Source: F1-20-MAGs119 sp041164425 (GTDB lineage Bacteria > Actinomycetota > Acidimicrobiia > Acidimicrobiales > Ilumatobacteraceae). From it: 24,405 bases of DNA. Shown here in pieces: positions 7,310-14,626 of this stretch. Positions within the stretch are counted from its first letter, which is position 1, and each line of letters starts with the position of its first letter. The stretch is taken from assembly GCA_041164425.1 (NCBI GenBank), contig JBEAPO010000113.1, positions 1 to 24,405 of the forward strand, read 5' to 3'. The position numbers and the translations under genes were made by a program. The notes beneath the pieces are model-generated. The model was not told the origin of the DNA, ran no database searches, and saw only the letters and a list, made by a program, of their open reading frames with translations.

Positions 7310-7910
7310 CCCCGCTGCGCACCACGGCGCGGCGTTCGCGGTCGCACGCGGCGCGCACGTGGCAGCCCGCAAAATGGTCGTTGACGACGCCCATCGACTG
7401 CATGAAGGCGTACATCGTGGTCGGTCCGACGAAAGACCAACCGCGCCGCTTCAGCTCCTTCGAGAGCGCGGTTGAAGCAGGGGTGCTGGCCGGTAGCGAG
7501 CCGAGGGCCTCGGGTGCTGCTTGGCTCTTGCTTTCGGCGAAGGACCACACGACACGAGCAAGTGACTCGCCGTCCTTGTGCAACACGTTCAGTCGCCGCG
7601 CGTTGTTGATGGTCGACTCGATCTTGCCGCGGTGACGGATGATGCCCGCATTGGTGAGAAGTTTGTCGACCTTGGTGTCCCCGAAGCGCGCCACCTTCAC
7701 GGGATCGAAGCCCGCGAATGCGTCACGAAAAGCATCGCGCTTGCGCAGAACGGTGATCCAGGACAGACCGCTCTGGAACCCCTCGAGGCAGATTTTCTCG
7801 AAGAGCCTCGTGTCATCGACTACCGCACGGCCCCATTCGTTGTCGTGGTAAGCGACATAGTCGTCGCTCCCCTCGCACCATGTGCAACGCGTCAGTACTT
7901 TTGGCACCAC
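7296..7910 (-). CDS. tag: DNA-3-methyladenine glycosylase I
   Basis: 204 residues. This base-excision repair enzyme removes 3-methyladenine from alkylated DNA. The zinc site of E. coli Tag (C4, H17, H175, C179) is reproduced with identical spacing as C9, H22 (YHDNEWG), H179 and C183 (NDHFAGCHVR). The active-site segment ICLEGFQSGLSW, with E43, and the GPTTMYAFMQSMG helix near the C-terminus are also present. The gene begins with two tandem GTG codons (7910 and 7907). The second sits six bases after a weak -10 (TATGAC), so the true start may be 7907. It is divergent from the coiled-coil gene and ends just upstream of the tRNA. Confidence 0.95.
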   Translation of the reverse strand: MVPKVLTRCTWCEGSDDYVAYHDNEWGRAVVDDTRLFEKICLEGFQSGLSWITVLRKRDAFRDAFAGFDPVKVARFGDTKVDKLLTNAGIIRHRGKIESTINNARRLNVLHKDGESLARVVWSFAESKSQAAPEALGSLPASTPASTALSKELKRRGWSFVGPTTMYAFMQSMGVVNDHFAGCHVRAACDRERRAVVRSGVGEA

Positions 7911-7944
7911 ACCGTCATACCATCTCCACCGGATGCGGGCTGAT

Positions 7945-7950
7945 TACGCT
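7945..7950 (+). promoter_or_regulatory. -10 hexamer TACGCT for the coiled-coil gene
   Basis: TACGCT lies eight bases before the ATG at 7959. The geometry fits a leaderless or nearly leaderless transcript. There is no ribosome binding site between them. Confidence 0.35.
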
Positions 7951-7958
7951 TGGTAACA

Positions 7959-8369
7959 ATGGCGAAAAAGCCCGGCTTCAAGACATTCAGGAAGTTGGTT
8001 TCAACCGACCTCGACGCGCTGAGGCTTGAATTTTCCCAGATGCGTAACGACCTCGATCTGACGCGAAAACAACTCGACGAGATGATTGCAATGAACGACG
8101 AACTGCTGACGGCGAACAACAAGGTGATTGCCGATCTGCGCGTGCTCGACGACCGTCTCGCACATATGGGTCGCGAGTTTGCGAACCAGATCCACGAACT
8201 GGCGACGGGAATCGACGGGCTTGAAAAACACGCGGATTCGGTGTCGGCCGAGAAGATTGCCGAACTACATTCGGTGCAGGCGCGTCTCGCAGCAGAACAG
8301 GTGCGCTACGAGATCGCGTTTCGCCAGGACCTCGCGGAGATCACCGACCAGTTGCGCCGCGCGCGCTGA
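7959..8369 (+). CDS. Coiled-coil protein of unknown function
   Basis: 136 residues, starting MAKKPGFKTFRKLVSTDLDALR. After a basic N-terminal 12 residues the protein is almost entirely predicted helix with heptad-like spacing of Leu/Ile/Met (about 20-135), for example LDLTRKQLDEMIAMNDELL and IADLRVLDDRLAHMG. No membrane segment, cysteine or catalytic motif is seen. The ATG at 7959 is preferred over an upstream TTG because a -10-like TACGCT ends eight bases before it. The stop is two bases before the GTG of the transporter gene, so both are probably in one transcript. It may form an oligomeric scaffold, but no named family is recognised. Confidence 0.75.
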   Translation: MAKKPGFKTFRKLVSTDLDALRLEFSQMRNDLDLTRKQLDEMIAMNDELLTANNKVIADLRVLDDRLAHMGREFANQIHELATGIDGLEKHADSVSAEKIAELHSVQARLAAEQVRYEIAFRQDLAEITDQLRRAR

Positions 8370-8371
8370 AC

Positions 8372-9643
8372 GTGCTGCATCGCCGCCGGCACCATCCGCG
8401 GCGCGGGGGTCTCCGCGGCCACGGCTATTTCAAGCGGTTGGGCCCCGGAATCGTCACCGGCGCCGCAGACGACGACCCCTCCGGTATCGGCACCTATTCA
8501 CAGACGGGCGCAGCGTTCGGTTACCAGCTCGTCTGGACGTCACTGATCGCCCTCCCCTTCGCAGTAGCCGTACAGGAAGCCACCGCTCGGTTGGGCTTGT
8601 ATTCCGGCAAGGGTTTGGCTGCACTCATCAAGGCGAACTTCCGCCGCTGGGTGTTGATCCTTGCGTTGGTTCTCGTCGTCGGAGCGAACACGTTCAATAT
8701 CGGCGCCGATCTTGGATCGATGGCGGCCGCGACGAACCTCGTCGTGCCCGTACCACAGCTCGTCCTTCTTCTCTTCTTCGGCGTCGGCATCGCGGCGCTC
8801 GAGATAGCAATTCCCTACCACCGCTACGCGCGCATCCTGCGCTGGTTGTGTCTGTCGCTCGTCTCGTATCTCGTCGTCCTGTTTGTTGTGAACGTCGCGT
8901 GGTCAGAGGTGGCGTCTCGACTCTTCGTGCCGCGACTCGACTTCTCCCGGCCACATCTCGCAGCCCTTATCGCGATCTTCGGAACCACGATCTCGCCGTA
9001 TCTCTTCTTCTGGCAGACGGCCGAAGAGGTCGAGGAACTGAACGATGGCGATCACGACGGCGAACCAACACAGGCACAACTTGCGGCGATGCGTGGCGAC
9101 GTCGTTGCGGGAATGTCGTCCGGTGTCGTGGCAATGTTCGCGATCATGGTGACGGCGGCCGCAACCCTTCACACCGCGGGCATCACGACGATCGGCACCG
9201 CGGAGGAGGCGGCGCAAGCCCTCGAGCCGTTGGCGGGTCGCCTCGCGGGTTTGGTATTCACGTTGGGCATCGTCGGCACGGGCCTCTTGGCCGTACCGGT
9301 CTTGGCCGGATCAACTTCGTACGCGATCGCCGAGACGTTCGGCTGGCGCGAAGGACTCAGCCTCAAGATGTCGCAGGCCCGTGCGTTCTACCTCGTGATC
9401 CTCGGTTCGATGTTCGTCGGCATTGCGATGAACATGCTCGGCCTCGACCCCGTGCGCAGCCTTTATTGGTCGGCGATTCTCAATGGAGTGGCCGCGCCGC
9501 CATTGATCTTGATGATCTTCCTACTGTCGCGCAAACGTACGTTGATGCGTGAACACGCCAGTGGACCGCTGTCGCAGATCGTTGTCTTCGGCGCGGCGCT
9601 GCTGAGTGCAGCATTGCCCGTGGCGTATTTGTTCGCGCGTTAG
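8372..9643 (+). CDS. NRAMP-family divalent metal transporter (non-canonical metal-site variant)
   Basis: 423 residues with about eleven hydrophobic segments, an integral inner-membrane transporter of the NRAMP (PF01566) type. The first membrane segment carries GIVTGAADDDPSGIGTYS. Canonical manganese/iron NRAMPs have DPGN at the metal site; here it is D35-P36-S37-G38. The unwound sixth segment reads FGTTISPYLFFWQ (S208-P209-Y210), where classic members have a Met-Pro-His type motif. It thus belongs to the divergent DPSG subgroup, whose cargo is not settled. The GTG at 8372, two bases after the coiled-coil stop, gives a basic, His/Arg-rich N-terminus (MLHRRRHHPRR). Its TAG stop overlaps the TAA stop of the convergent UPF0182 gene. 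Confidence 0.88.
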   Translation: MLHRRRHHPRRGGLRGHGYFKRLGPGIVTGAADDDPSGIGTYSQTGAAFGYQLVWTSLIALPFAVAVQEATARLGLYSGKGLAALIKANFRRWVLILALVLVVGANTFNIGADLGSMAAATNLVVPVPQLVLLLFFGVGIAALEIAIPYHRYARILRWLCLSLVSYLVVLFVVNVAWSEVASRLFVPRLDFSRPHLAALIAIFGTTISPYLFFWQTAEEVEELNDGDHDGEPTQAQLAAMRGDVVAGMSSGVVAMFAIMVTAAATLHTAGITTIGTAEEAAQALEPLAGRLAGLVFTLGIVGTGLLAVPVLAGSTSYAIAETFGWREGLSLKMSQARAFYLVILGSMFVGIAMNMLGLDPVRSLYWSAILNGVAAPPLILMIFLLSRKRTLMREHASGPLSQIVVFGAALLSAALPVAYLFAR

Positions 9644-12588
9644 CCGCCGACCGTCGCAAGCGCCTGACGAATCAGTTCGCGGGCGGCCGCCTGCTTTTCC
9701 TGGAAGGTGGCGAAGTCGGGTGGCGACTGACCAAGTGCCTCGTCCGCTTCGGCAAAGAGAACGTCGGCCCGTGCCAGCAACTCGGCGGGAGTCTGGCCCG
9801 TGGTGCCGGGAACCGTCGTCTCGGGTTTGGTGCCGGTGTCGGTCGACCCGGTATCCGTCGATCCCGTGTCCGTGTCGGTTGAGTCGGTGCGCTTGCCGTC
9901 GTCGACCCTGTCACCGAGGTCGGTGTCAAAACCCGCGAACAACTTTCCGATTGCCGCGCTGACGGAATCGGCAATCACCGATTCGTCCTTGTAAGACGCC
10001 ATCACCTTGCGCACGAACACCTGCCGTGCGGCCGAGTCGTCGGGTCGGACGAAGAGTGGACGCACGTAGACCAGACCCTTGCCCACGGGGACGATCTGGA
10101 GATCGCCGTAGACGACCCGCGAACCCCGGAGGTCGAGGGGCGTGATGGTTTGCGAGATGATCGGGTCGCTATCGAACTGCGCCGCAACCGTGGCAGGGCC
10201 GGGTGGCAACGGGTCGTCGAACTGATACAGCGTCAACTTCCCGAACGATGCCGGATCGCTGGACACCACCATCAACGAACGCAGCTCTTTGCGGGCGTCG
10301 TCAGACGAGAACGGCACGAACGGCCGCAACATCGAAAAGGTTGGCGTCTTCACCTTGCCGGTGGGGTCGTGGAAAATCGTGTAGTACGGCTCGAAGCGCT
10401 CGACGTTCGCTTCTTGCACTTCGACAGCGTCTCCGGTACCCGCTACCGCACCCGCAAGTCCGCCGGCAAGCGTCGTCGACTGCTCAGGCTCGAGCGGTGG
10501 CGCCTGCGCCACGCTCCACGCACCGTCACGATTGAAGAACAAGTTGGGGTCGTCGAAGTGGTACTTCGCATAGACGTTTGTCTGGACGCGGAAGAGATCC
10601 TCGGGATAGCGGAAATGTGCGCTGAGCGACTTGGGTGCCTTGTCACCATCGGTGAAGAGCTTCGGAAACGCGGCCCGCCACATCTTGATGATCGGATCCT
10701 TGTCGTCGATCACGTAGAACGTGACCTCACCCGTATACGCATCGACGACGGCCTTCACGCTGTTACGTGCGTAATTGAACGAATGCGACAAGCCACCTCC
10801 GGGGGTCAACTGGTCGGTATTGGCACGTTGCGCGTAGGGGTAGCGGCTCGTTGAAGTGAACGCATCGATGACCCAATCGACCTTGCCGTCGTGCACCACC
10901 GGATACGGATCTGCGTCGTAGGTGAGGAACGGCGCCAATTTCTCGACACGATCGCGAACGTCGCGCACCAGGAGAATCTGGGAATCGCTGTCTACGAGGC
11001 GCGAGCCGAACAAGTTGTATTCACCGAAATTGATCGCCATCGCGACTCGCTTCAGGGCCGAATCGAGTTTGATGCCGGCCTTGCCCTTGTAATCAAGCGA
11101 CTTCTCACCTGCGCAGGGCTGTTCGGGTGTACCCGTATTGGTGATGGCGTAGGTCAACGGGCCGTTACCGAAATACAACTCGGGCCGCTTGACACCGAGA
11201 TCGATGTAAACGGGTCGACCGTCGGTGGTCACCGAACTTGCGGGTGCGGCGACGACATTGCAGCCATGCGTGTAAAGCAGGTGACGAGAAACCCACGTGC
11301 CGTTCGGAATTCCCGCGGAGTTGAGTTCGCGTGTGGCGAGCATGACTTGTTGCAGACGACCATCGATCGAGTAACGGTCGACGTCGAGGTCACGGATCGC
11401 ATAGAACGATGTGAGTCCTTGGTCGAGGGAGAACCGGTCACGCATCTGCGTGGGTTCCAACTGTCGCACGTCTCGGAGCGCCTTGTCGTTTGCCTCGACG
11501 TCTTCGAGGCCGATGTCCTCTACGGCAAAGTCGACCTTTTCGACAGTGTCAAGCCCGAGTGCGGCCTTTGTTGAATCGAGGTTGCGTTCGATATACGGCA
11601 GTTCCCGGCTGCTGACGCTGGGCTGAACGACGAAGCGCTGGATGATCGTCGGATACACAGTTCCGGCGACGAGCGCCACCACGGCCCACAGCGCCACCGC
11701 CAATACCGGCAGACGCCACCCGCGTTGCCGCACGTTCCACAGGAAAAGCAGCGCAACCGCAAACGACACGAGAATCATGAGGTTCAACGCGGGCAGCTGC
11801 GCTTTCACGTCTGTGTAGGTGGCACCCTGCACAACGCCGCGCGTCGAACGGGTGAGGTCGAAACGCTGCAGCCAGTAGTCGGCGGCGCGTACGAGGGCAA
11901 GACCGGCCAGCAACACCGACACATGGACCTTTGCCTGCGGCGTCACGCGCTGTTCGGGGTCTTGCACCCTGATCGAACCGTTCACGTAGTGTGAAACGCC
12001 CGTGATGATCGCGATCAGGACGAGCGCACCGAAGAACCAGGTGACGACGAATTCGGCAAACGGCAAGCGGAAAACGTAGAAGCCGACGTCGTTCTTGAAC
12101 AACGGGTCGTCGATTCCAAACGACTTGTGATTGCGGAACATCATCCAGTTCTGCCACTGCGCAGACGCGGGCAGGCTGATGACCAGACCGAGGATGAGCG
12201 TGATGAGCGTTCGGGTGATGCGACGTCGTTTGCGAAGCAACGTGCGCAGTTGTGCGAGCGCCCGTTGCTCTTGTGAATCCGGCACCGACACCGGTGCGAG
12301 ACGATCAGCGATCGCGAGGTTGATCCACAACAACAGTGCGAAGACCAGCGTGAAGGCGCCGATCAACATCCACTTGGTACCCAGAATGCCCCAGTAAACG
12401 TCGGTACGGCCGAGCGAACGGTGCCACAGCACGTTGATGTAGAAAGTCGAGAGGCTGCGAGCCGACAGAATCAACAGCAGAAGCACCGCGACAACGACGA
12501 TGATCGCGATTCGACCGCGACCGGGCTTACGAATTCTCAGTTTGGGAATTCGTGGGGAATTACCGGGCAAATCCGAGGGGTTGCGCAC
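9640..12588 (-). CDS. UPF0182 family large membrane protein
   Basis: 982 residues, close to the roughly 990 of mycobacterial homologues such as Rv3193c. Seven hydrophobic helices are seen at about 27-45, 73-93, 127-143, 178-198, 222-240, 266-286 and 292-312, followed by a large extracytoplasmic domain (about 315-900). The C-terminus has a low-complexity Thr/Asp/Ser linker (DTGSTDTGSTDTG) and ends in a helical segment with RADVLFAEADEALGQ. Family function is unknown; it is conserved across actinobacteria beside a PDZ-Lon protease. The GTG at 12588 is supported by TAGCCT six bases upstream. The TAG stop of the DivIVA-like gene lies nine bases away, so it may be both co-transcribed and served by its own promoter. 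Confidence 0.93.
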   Translation of the reverse strand: MRNPSDLPGNSPRIPKLRIRKPGRGRIAIIVVVAVLLLLILSARSLSTFYINVLWHRSLGRTDVYWGILGTKWMLIGAFTLVFALLLWINLAIADRLAPVSVPDSQEQRALAQLRTLLRKRRRITRTLITLILGLVISLPASAQWQNWMMFRNHKSFGIDDPLFKNDVGFYVFRLPFAEFVVTWFFGALVLIAIITGVSHYVNGSIRVQDPEQRVTPQAKVHVSVLLAGLALVRAADYWLQRFDLTRSTRGVVQGATYTDVKAQLPALNLMILVSFAVALLFLWNVRQRGWRLPVLAVALWAVVALVAGTVYPTIIQRFVVQPSVSSRELPYIERNLDSTKAALGLDTVEKVDFAVEDIGLEDVEANDKALRDVRQLEPTQMRDRFSLDQGLTSFYAIRDLDVDRYSIDGRLQQVMLATRELNSAGIPNGTWVSRHLLYTHGCNVVAAPASSVTTDGRPVYIDLGVKRPELYFGNGPLTYAITNTGTPEQPCAGEKSLDYKGKAGIKLDSALKRVAMAINFGEYNLFGSRLVDSDSQILLVRDVRDRVEKLAPFLTYDADPYPVVHDGKVDWVIDAFTSTSRYPYAQRANTDQLTPGGGLSHSFNYARNSVKAVVDAYTGEVTFYVIDDKDPIIKMWRAAFPKLFTDGDKAPKSLSAHFRYPEDLFRVQTNVYAKYHFDDPNLFFNRDGAWSVAQAPPLEPEQSTTLAGGLAGAVAGTGDAVEVQEANVERFEPYYTIFHDPTGKVKTPTFSMLRPFVPFSSDDARKELRSLMVVSSDPASFGKLTLYQFDDPLPPGPATVAAQFDSDPIISQTITPLDLRGSRVVYGDLQIVPVGKGLVYVRPLFVRPDDSAARQVFVRKVMASYKDESVIADSVSAAIGKLFAGFDTDLGDRVDDGKRTDSTDTDTGSTDTGSTDTGTKPETTVPGTTGQTPAELLARADVLFAEADEALGQSPPDFATFQEKQAAARELIRQALATVGG
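9836..9892 (-). repeat. Low-complexity Ser/Thr/Asp/Gly linker-coding repeat in UPF0182 gene
   Basis: Imperfect 12-15-base units coding for STDTG-type repeats (DTDTGSTDTGSTDTG). They probably form a flexible extracytoplasmic linker. Copy number may vary between strains. Confidence 0.6.
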
Positions 12589-12594
12589 GCCCGC

Positions 12595-12600
12595 AGGCTA
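12595..12600 (-). promoter_or_regulatory. -10 hexamer TAGCCT for UPF0182, overlapping a stop codon
   Basis: On the minus strand TAGCCT is followed by six bases (GCGGGC) and the GTG start at 12588. Its first three bases are the TAG stop codon of the DivIVA-like gene. Confidence 0.45.
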
Positions 12601-14562
12601 GTTCGGAAGGGGCGTGAGAAGGCAACGGCAGCCCGCATGTGCGAGCGGCTCGGTGTGTCCCGTCGGGAAATCCTTGCCCAACACAACACAACCCGCGAGC
12701 GAGTTGTCTTCCGCATCAGCGCACGCCGGCCCGTTCGGATCGACCATCCAGCACACCTGCGTGCCGGGTGCGAAAGTGACGTACATACCGCGGCTGTAGG
12801 CGAGGCATGCCACGTCGTCGATGTGCTCGTCGATCTGGGTCGACTTCCACTGGCGGTACACACCACGGATCGCTTTGGCAGCACCTTCTTTGTCGGTCGC
12901 ATGCGCCGCGAGAACCTCGCTGACTTTGTTACGCAACGGCGTCACCAGGAGACGCTTCACCGTCTCGGTGATCGCTGCATTGATGTCGGTCTTGGTCGGC
13001 ATGCGCTTGGCGTCGGCGTCGACGAATGTTGCGCCAGCCTTCGCAGCAGCCATTACTTCGGTCGTAACCGCATCGACGTACTTAGCGGCATGTTCAGCCG
13101 GCGTCCCACACATCGCTTTGAGTTCCATCACCGGCTTGCGCTGGCGAAGATGCTCGAGCACACCGTTCTCTTCGTCGGCGAGGACCCGCTTCAGGTTGCG
13201 CGACATTTTGGTGACCAGCGGTGCGAGCGCTTCGGCTCGACGTTCGAAGGCCAAGTCGTTGCGCACGGGCTCGACGACGGGCATCGACTTCGCGTCGTCG
13301 GCCTTTTTGCGCACTTCGACGACGCTTCCTTCGCTCGCCTTCGACACCGACGAAGCGCGCAAGCGGGCGAAGATGTCGTCGACCTGATCACGCGGTGGTG
13401 CCGGCACTTCTTCGATCGGCTTTTCGTCGATGTTCTCGACAAACTCCTCGACCGAGGCGACCGGCGAGTGGTCGACGCTGGGATGTTCCGGGTTCACGCG
13501 TGTCGGTTCGGGACGCACGCGATCTTTGCCGAACAGCGAAACGACGTTCGACGGCTCGGGCTGCTCGACGTTTTCAACGATTTCCGCTGCTACTAGTTCG
13601 TCGACGACGACCTCTCCGGCAACCACTTCCTCGTCGGTCGCCGTTTCGACGATTTCAACTTCGACCACACTTTCGACAACGACTTCGACGGATTCGACTT
13701 CGATGATTTCGCCGATGACTTCATTCAGCACCTCTTCGACATCTTCGACTGCGTCGTGAATGACAGGGCCACCCGTTGCAAACTCAGCGACGTGGGCCGG
13801 CGCGACGGGTTCTTCGTGGATGTCTTTCTCGCGGTCGAACATCTGCACGATCGGTGCATCCAATGTCACGGGCGAGACGGGGCCCGTCGTGGGTGCAAGG
13901 TTGACGAATTCACGCGGCAGATCATCATCGACCGATACGAGGCCGGTCATCACATCGTCTGTGGCGAGACGGGCACGTTCGAAAGCGTTCAGCAACCTGT
14001 CGCGGTTGGCAACGAGCTGTTCGATCTGCGCACGGGCGAGTTCGCGCCGGCGTGCCAATTCCGACAGGACCTTCTCGCGGTAGTCACGGGCCTCATTGAC
14101 CATCTCGCGGCCCTGTTGCTTGGCAAGTTCGATTTCCGCCTCGGCGTCGGCTGCGGCATCGTCGCGCCGTCGCACGGCCTCGAGTTCGGCCTCTTCGCGC
14201 AGTCGGGCAGCGTCGGAAGCGGCTTCTTTGACCAGTCGAGTGGCATTTTCCTCGGCGCGCTGGCGAATCTGAGCGCTTGCCTCGCGGGCGGCGCCGAGAA
14301 CACGGGCGGCTTCTTCGCCCAGCAGCGCCGTGACCACTTCTTCGTCGAGCATGCCGGGGCCGGACATGCCCCGCGTCTGCATTGCCTTCAGTTCGCTTTC
14401 CAAGAATCGTTCGCGCTCTTGCAGACGGGCGAGTTCGGCCGAGACCATGCGCAGGAAGTCGCGCACTTCGGTTTGGTCATAGCCACGGCGCGCGACAGTG
14501 AACGCCGCGGCACTGACGGCCGCGGGCGACGAAGGATCGGGGCGTGAGAATGAAATCGCCAT
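12598..14562 (-). CDS. DivIVA-domain coiled-coil protein fused to a phage Mu F / SPP1 gp7-like C-terminal domain
   Basis: 654 residues in three parts. (1) The N-terminal DivIVA-type domain (about 15-50) has AAFTVARRGYDQTEVRDFLRMV, the membrane-curvature and polar-scaffold domain of Wag31/DivIVA, followed by a long charged coiled coil (about 40-205). (2) An acidic, Val/Glu-rich disordered linker spans about 206-430. (3) A conserved-looking domain spans about 440-654, ending CWMVDPNGPAC, GKDFPTGHTEPLAHAGCRC and LLTPLP, with C604, C614, C625, H636, H642, C645 and C647 as possible metal ligands. The FP-x-GH...P..H..CRC ending resembles the C-terminus of phage minor head proteins (Mu F / SPP1 gp7). 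The ATG at 14562 is chosen because TACCAT lies seven bases upstream; an earlier GTG at 14589 is less likely. It sits between the PDZ protease and UPF0182. Confidence 0.85.
   Translation of the reverse strand: MAISFSRPDPSSPAAVSAAAFTVARRGYDQTEVRDFLRMVSAELARLQERERFLESELKAMQTRGMSGPGMLDEEVVTALLGEEAARVLGAAREASAQIRQRAEENATRLVKEAASDAARLREEAELEAVRRRDDAAADAEAEIELAKQQGREMVNEARDYREKVLSELARRRELARAQIEQLVANRDRLLNAFERARLATDDVMTGLVSVDDDLPREFVNLAPTTGPVSPVTLDAPIVQMFDREKDIHEEPVAPAHVAEFATGGPVIHDAVEDVEEVLNEVIGEIIEVESVEVVVESVVEVEIVETATDEEVVAGEVVVDELVAAEIVENVEQPEPSNVVSLFGKDRVRPEPTRVNPEHPSVDHSPVASVEEFVENIDEKPIEEVPAPPRDQVDDIFARLRASSVSKASEGSVVEVRKKADDAKSMPVVEPVRNDLAFERRAEALAPLVTKMSRNLKRVLADEENGVLEHLRQRKPVMELKAMCGTPAEHAAKYVDAVTTEVMAAAKAGATFVDADAKRMPTKTDINAAITETVKRLLVTPLRNKVSEVLAAHATDKEGAAKAIRGVYRQWKSTQIDEHIDDVACLAYSRGMYVTFAPGTQVCWMVDPNGPACADAEDNSLAGCVVLGKDFPTGHTEPLAHAGCRCLLTPLPN
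13596..13760 (-). repeat. Low-complexity Val/Glu-coding tract in the DivIVA-like gene
   Basis: Imperfect TCGACNNTT-type units code for an acidic Val/Glu run (VESVEVVVESVVEVEIVE). It forms the disordered linker between the coiled coil and the C-terminal domain and is likely to vary in length between strains. Confidence 0.6.
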
Positions 14563-14569
14563 TTGTGAA

Positions 14570-14575
14570 ATGGTA
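14570..14575 (-). promoter_or_regulatory. -10 hexamer TACCAT for the DivIVA-like gene
   Basis: On the minus strand TACCAT is followed by seven bases (TTCACAA) and the ATG at 14562. The spacing matches the other leaderless candidates here and argues for an internal promoter after the protease gene. Confidence 0.4.
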
Positions 14576-14626
14576 CGCCTGGGCCTCACCCCAAACGTGG
14601 CATTGCCGCAGTACGCCTCGGTTGCG

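Noticed and set aside
8128..9552. Long plus-strand open frame (474 codons) in another frame over the transporter gene
   Set aside because: Product is Arg/Ser-rich with no domain; the overlapping frame encodes a clear membrane transporter. It is a high-GC shadow.
13596..13760. Repeating TCGAC-rich tract as a possible satellite or CRISPR-like array
   Set aside because: Units are imperfect, in frame and code for a Val/Glu linker; no spacers.
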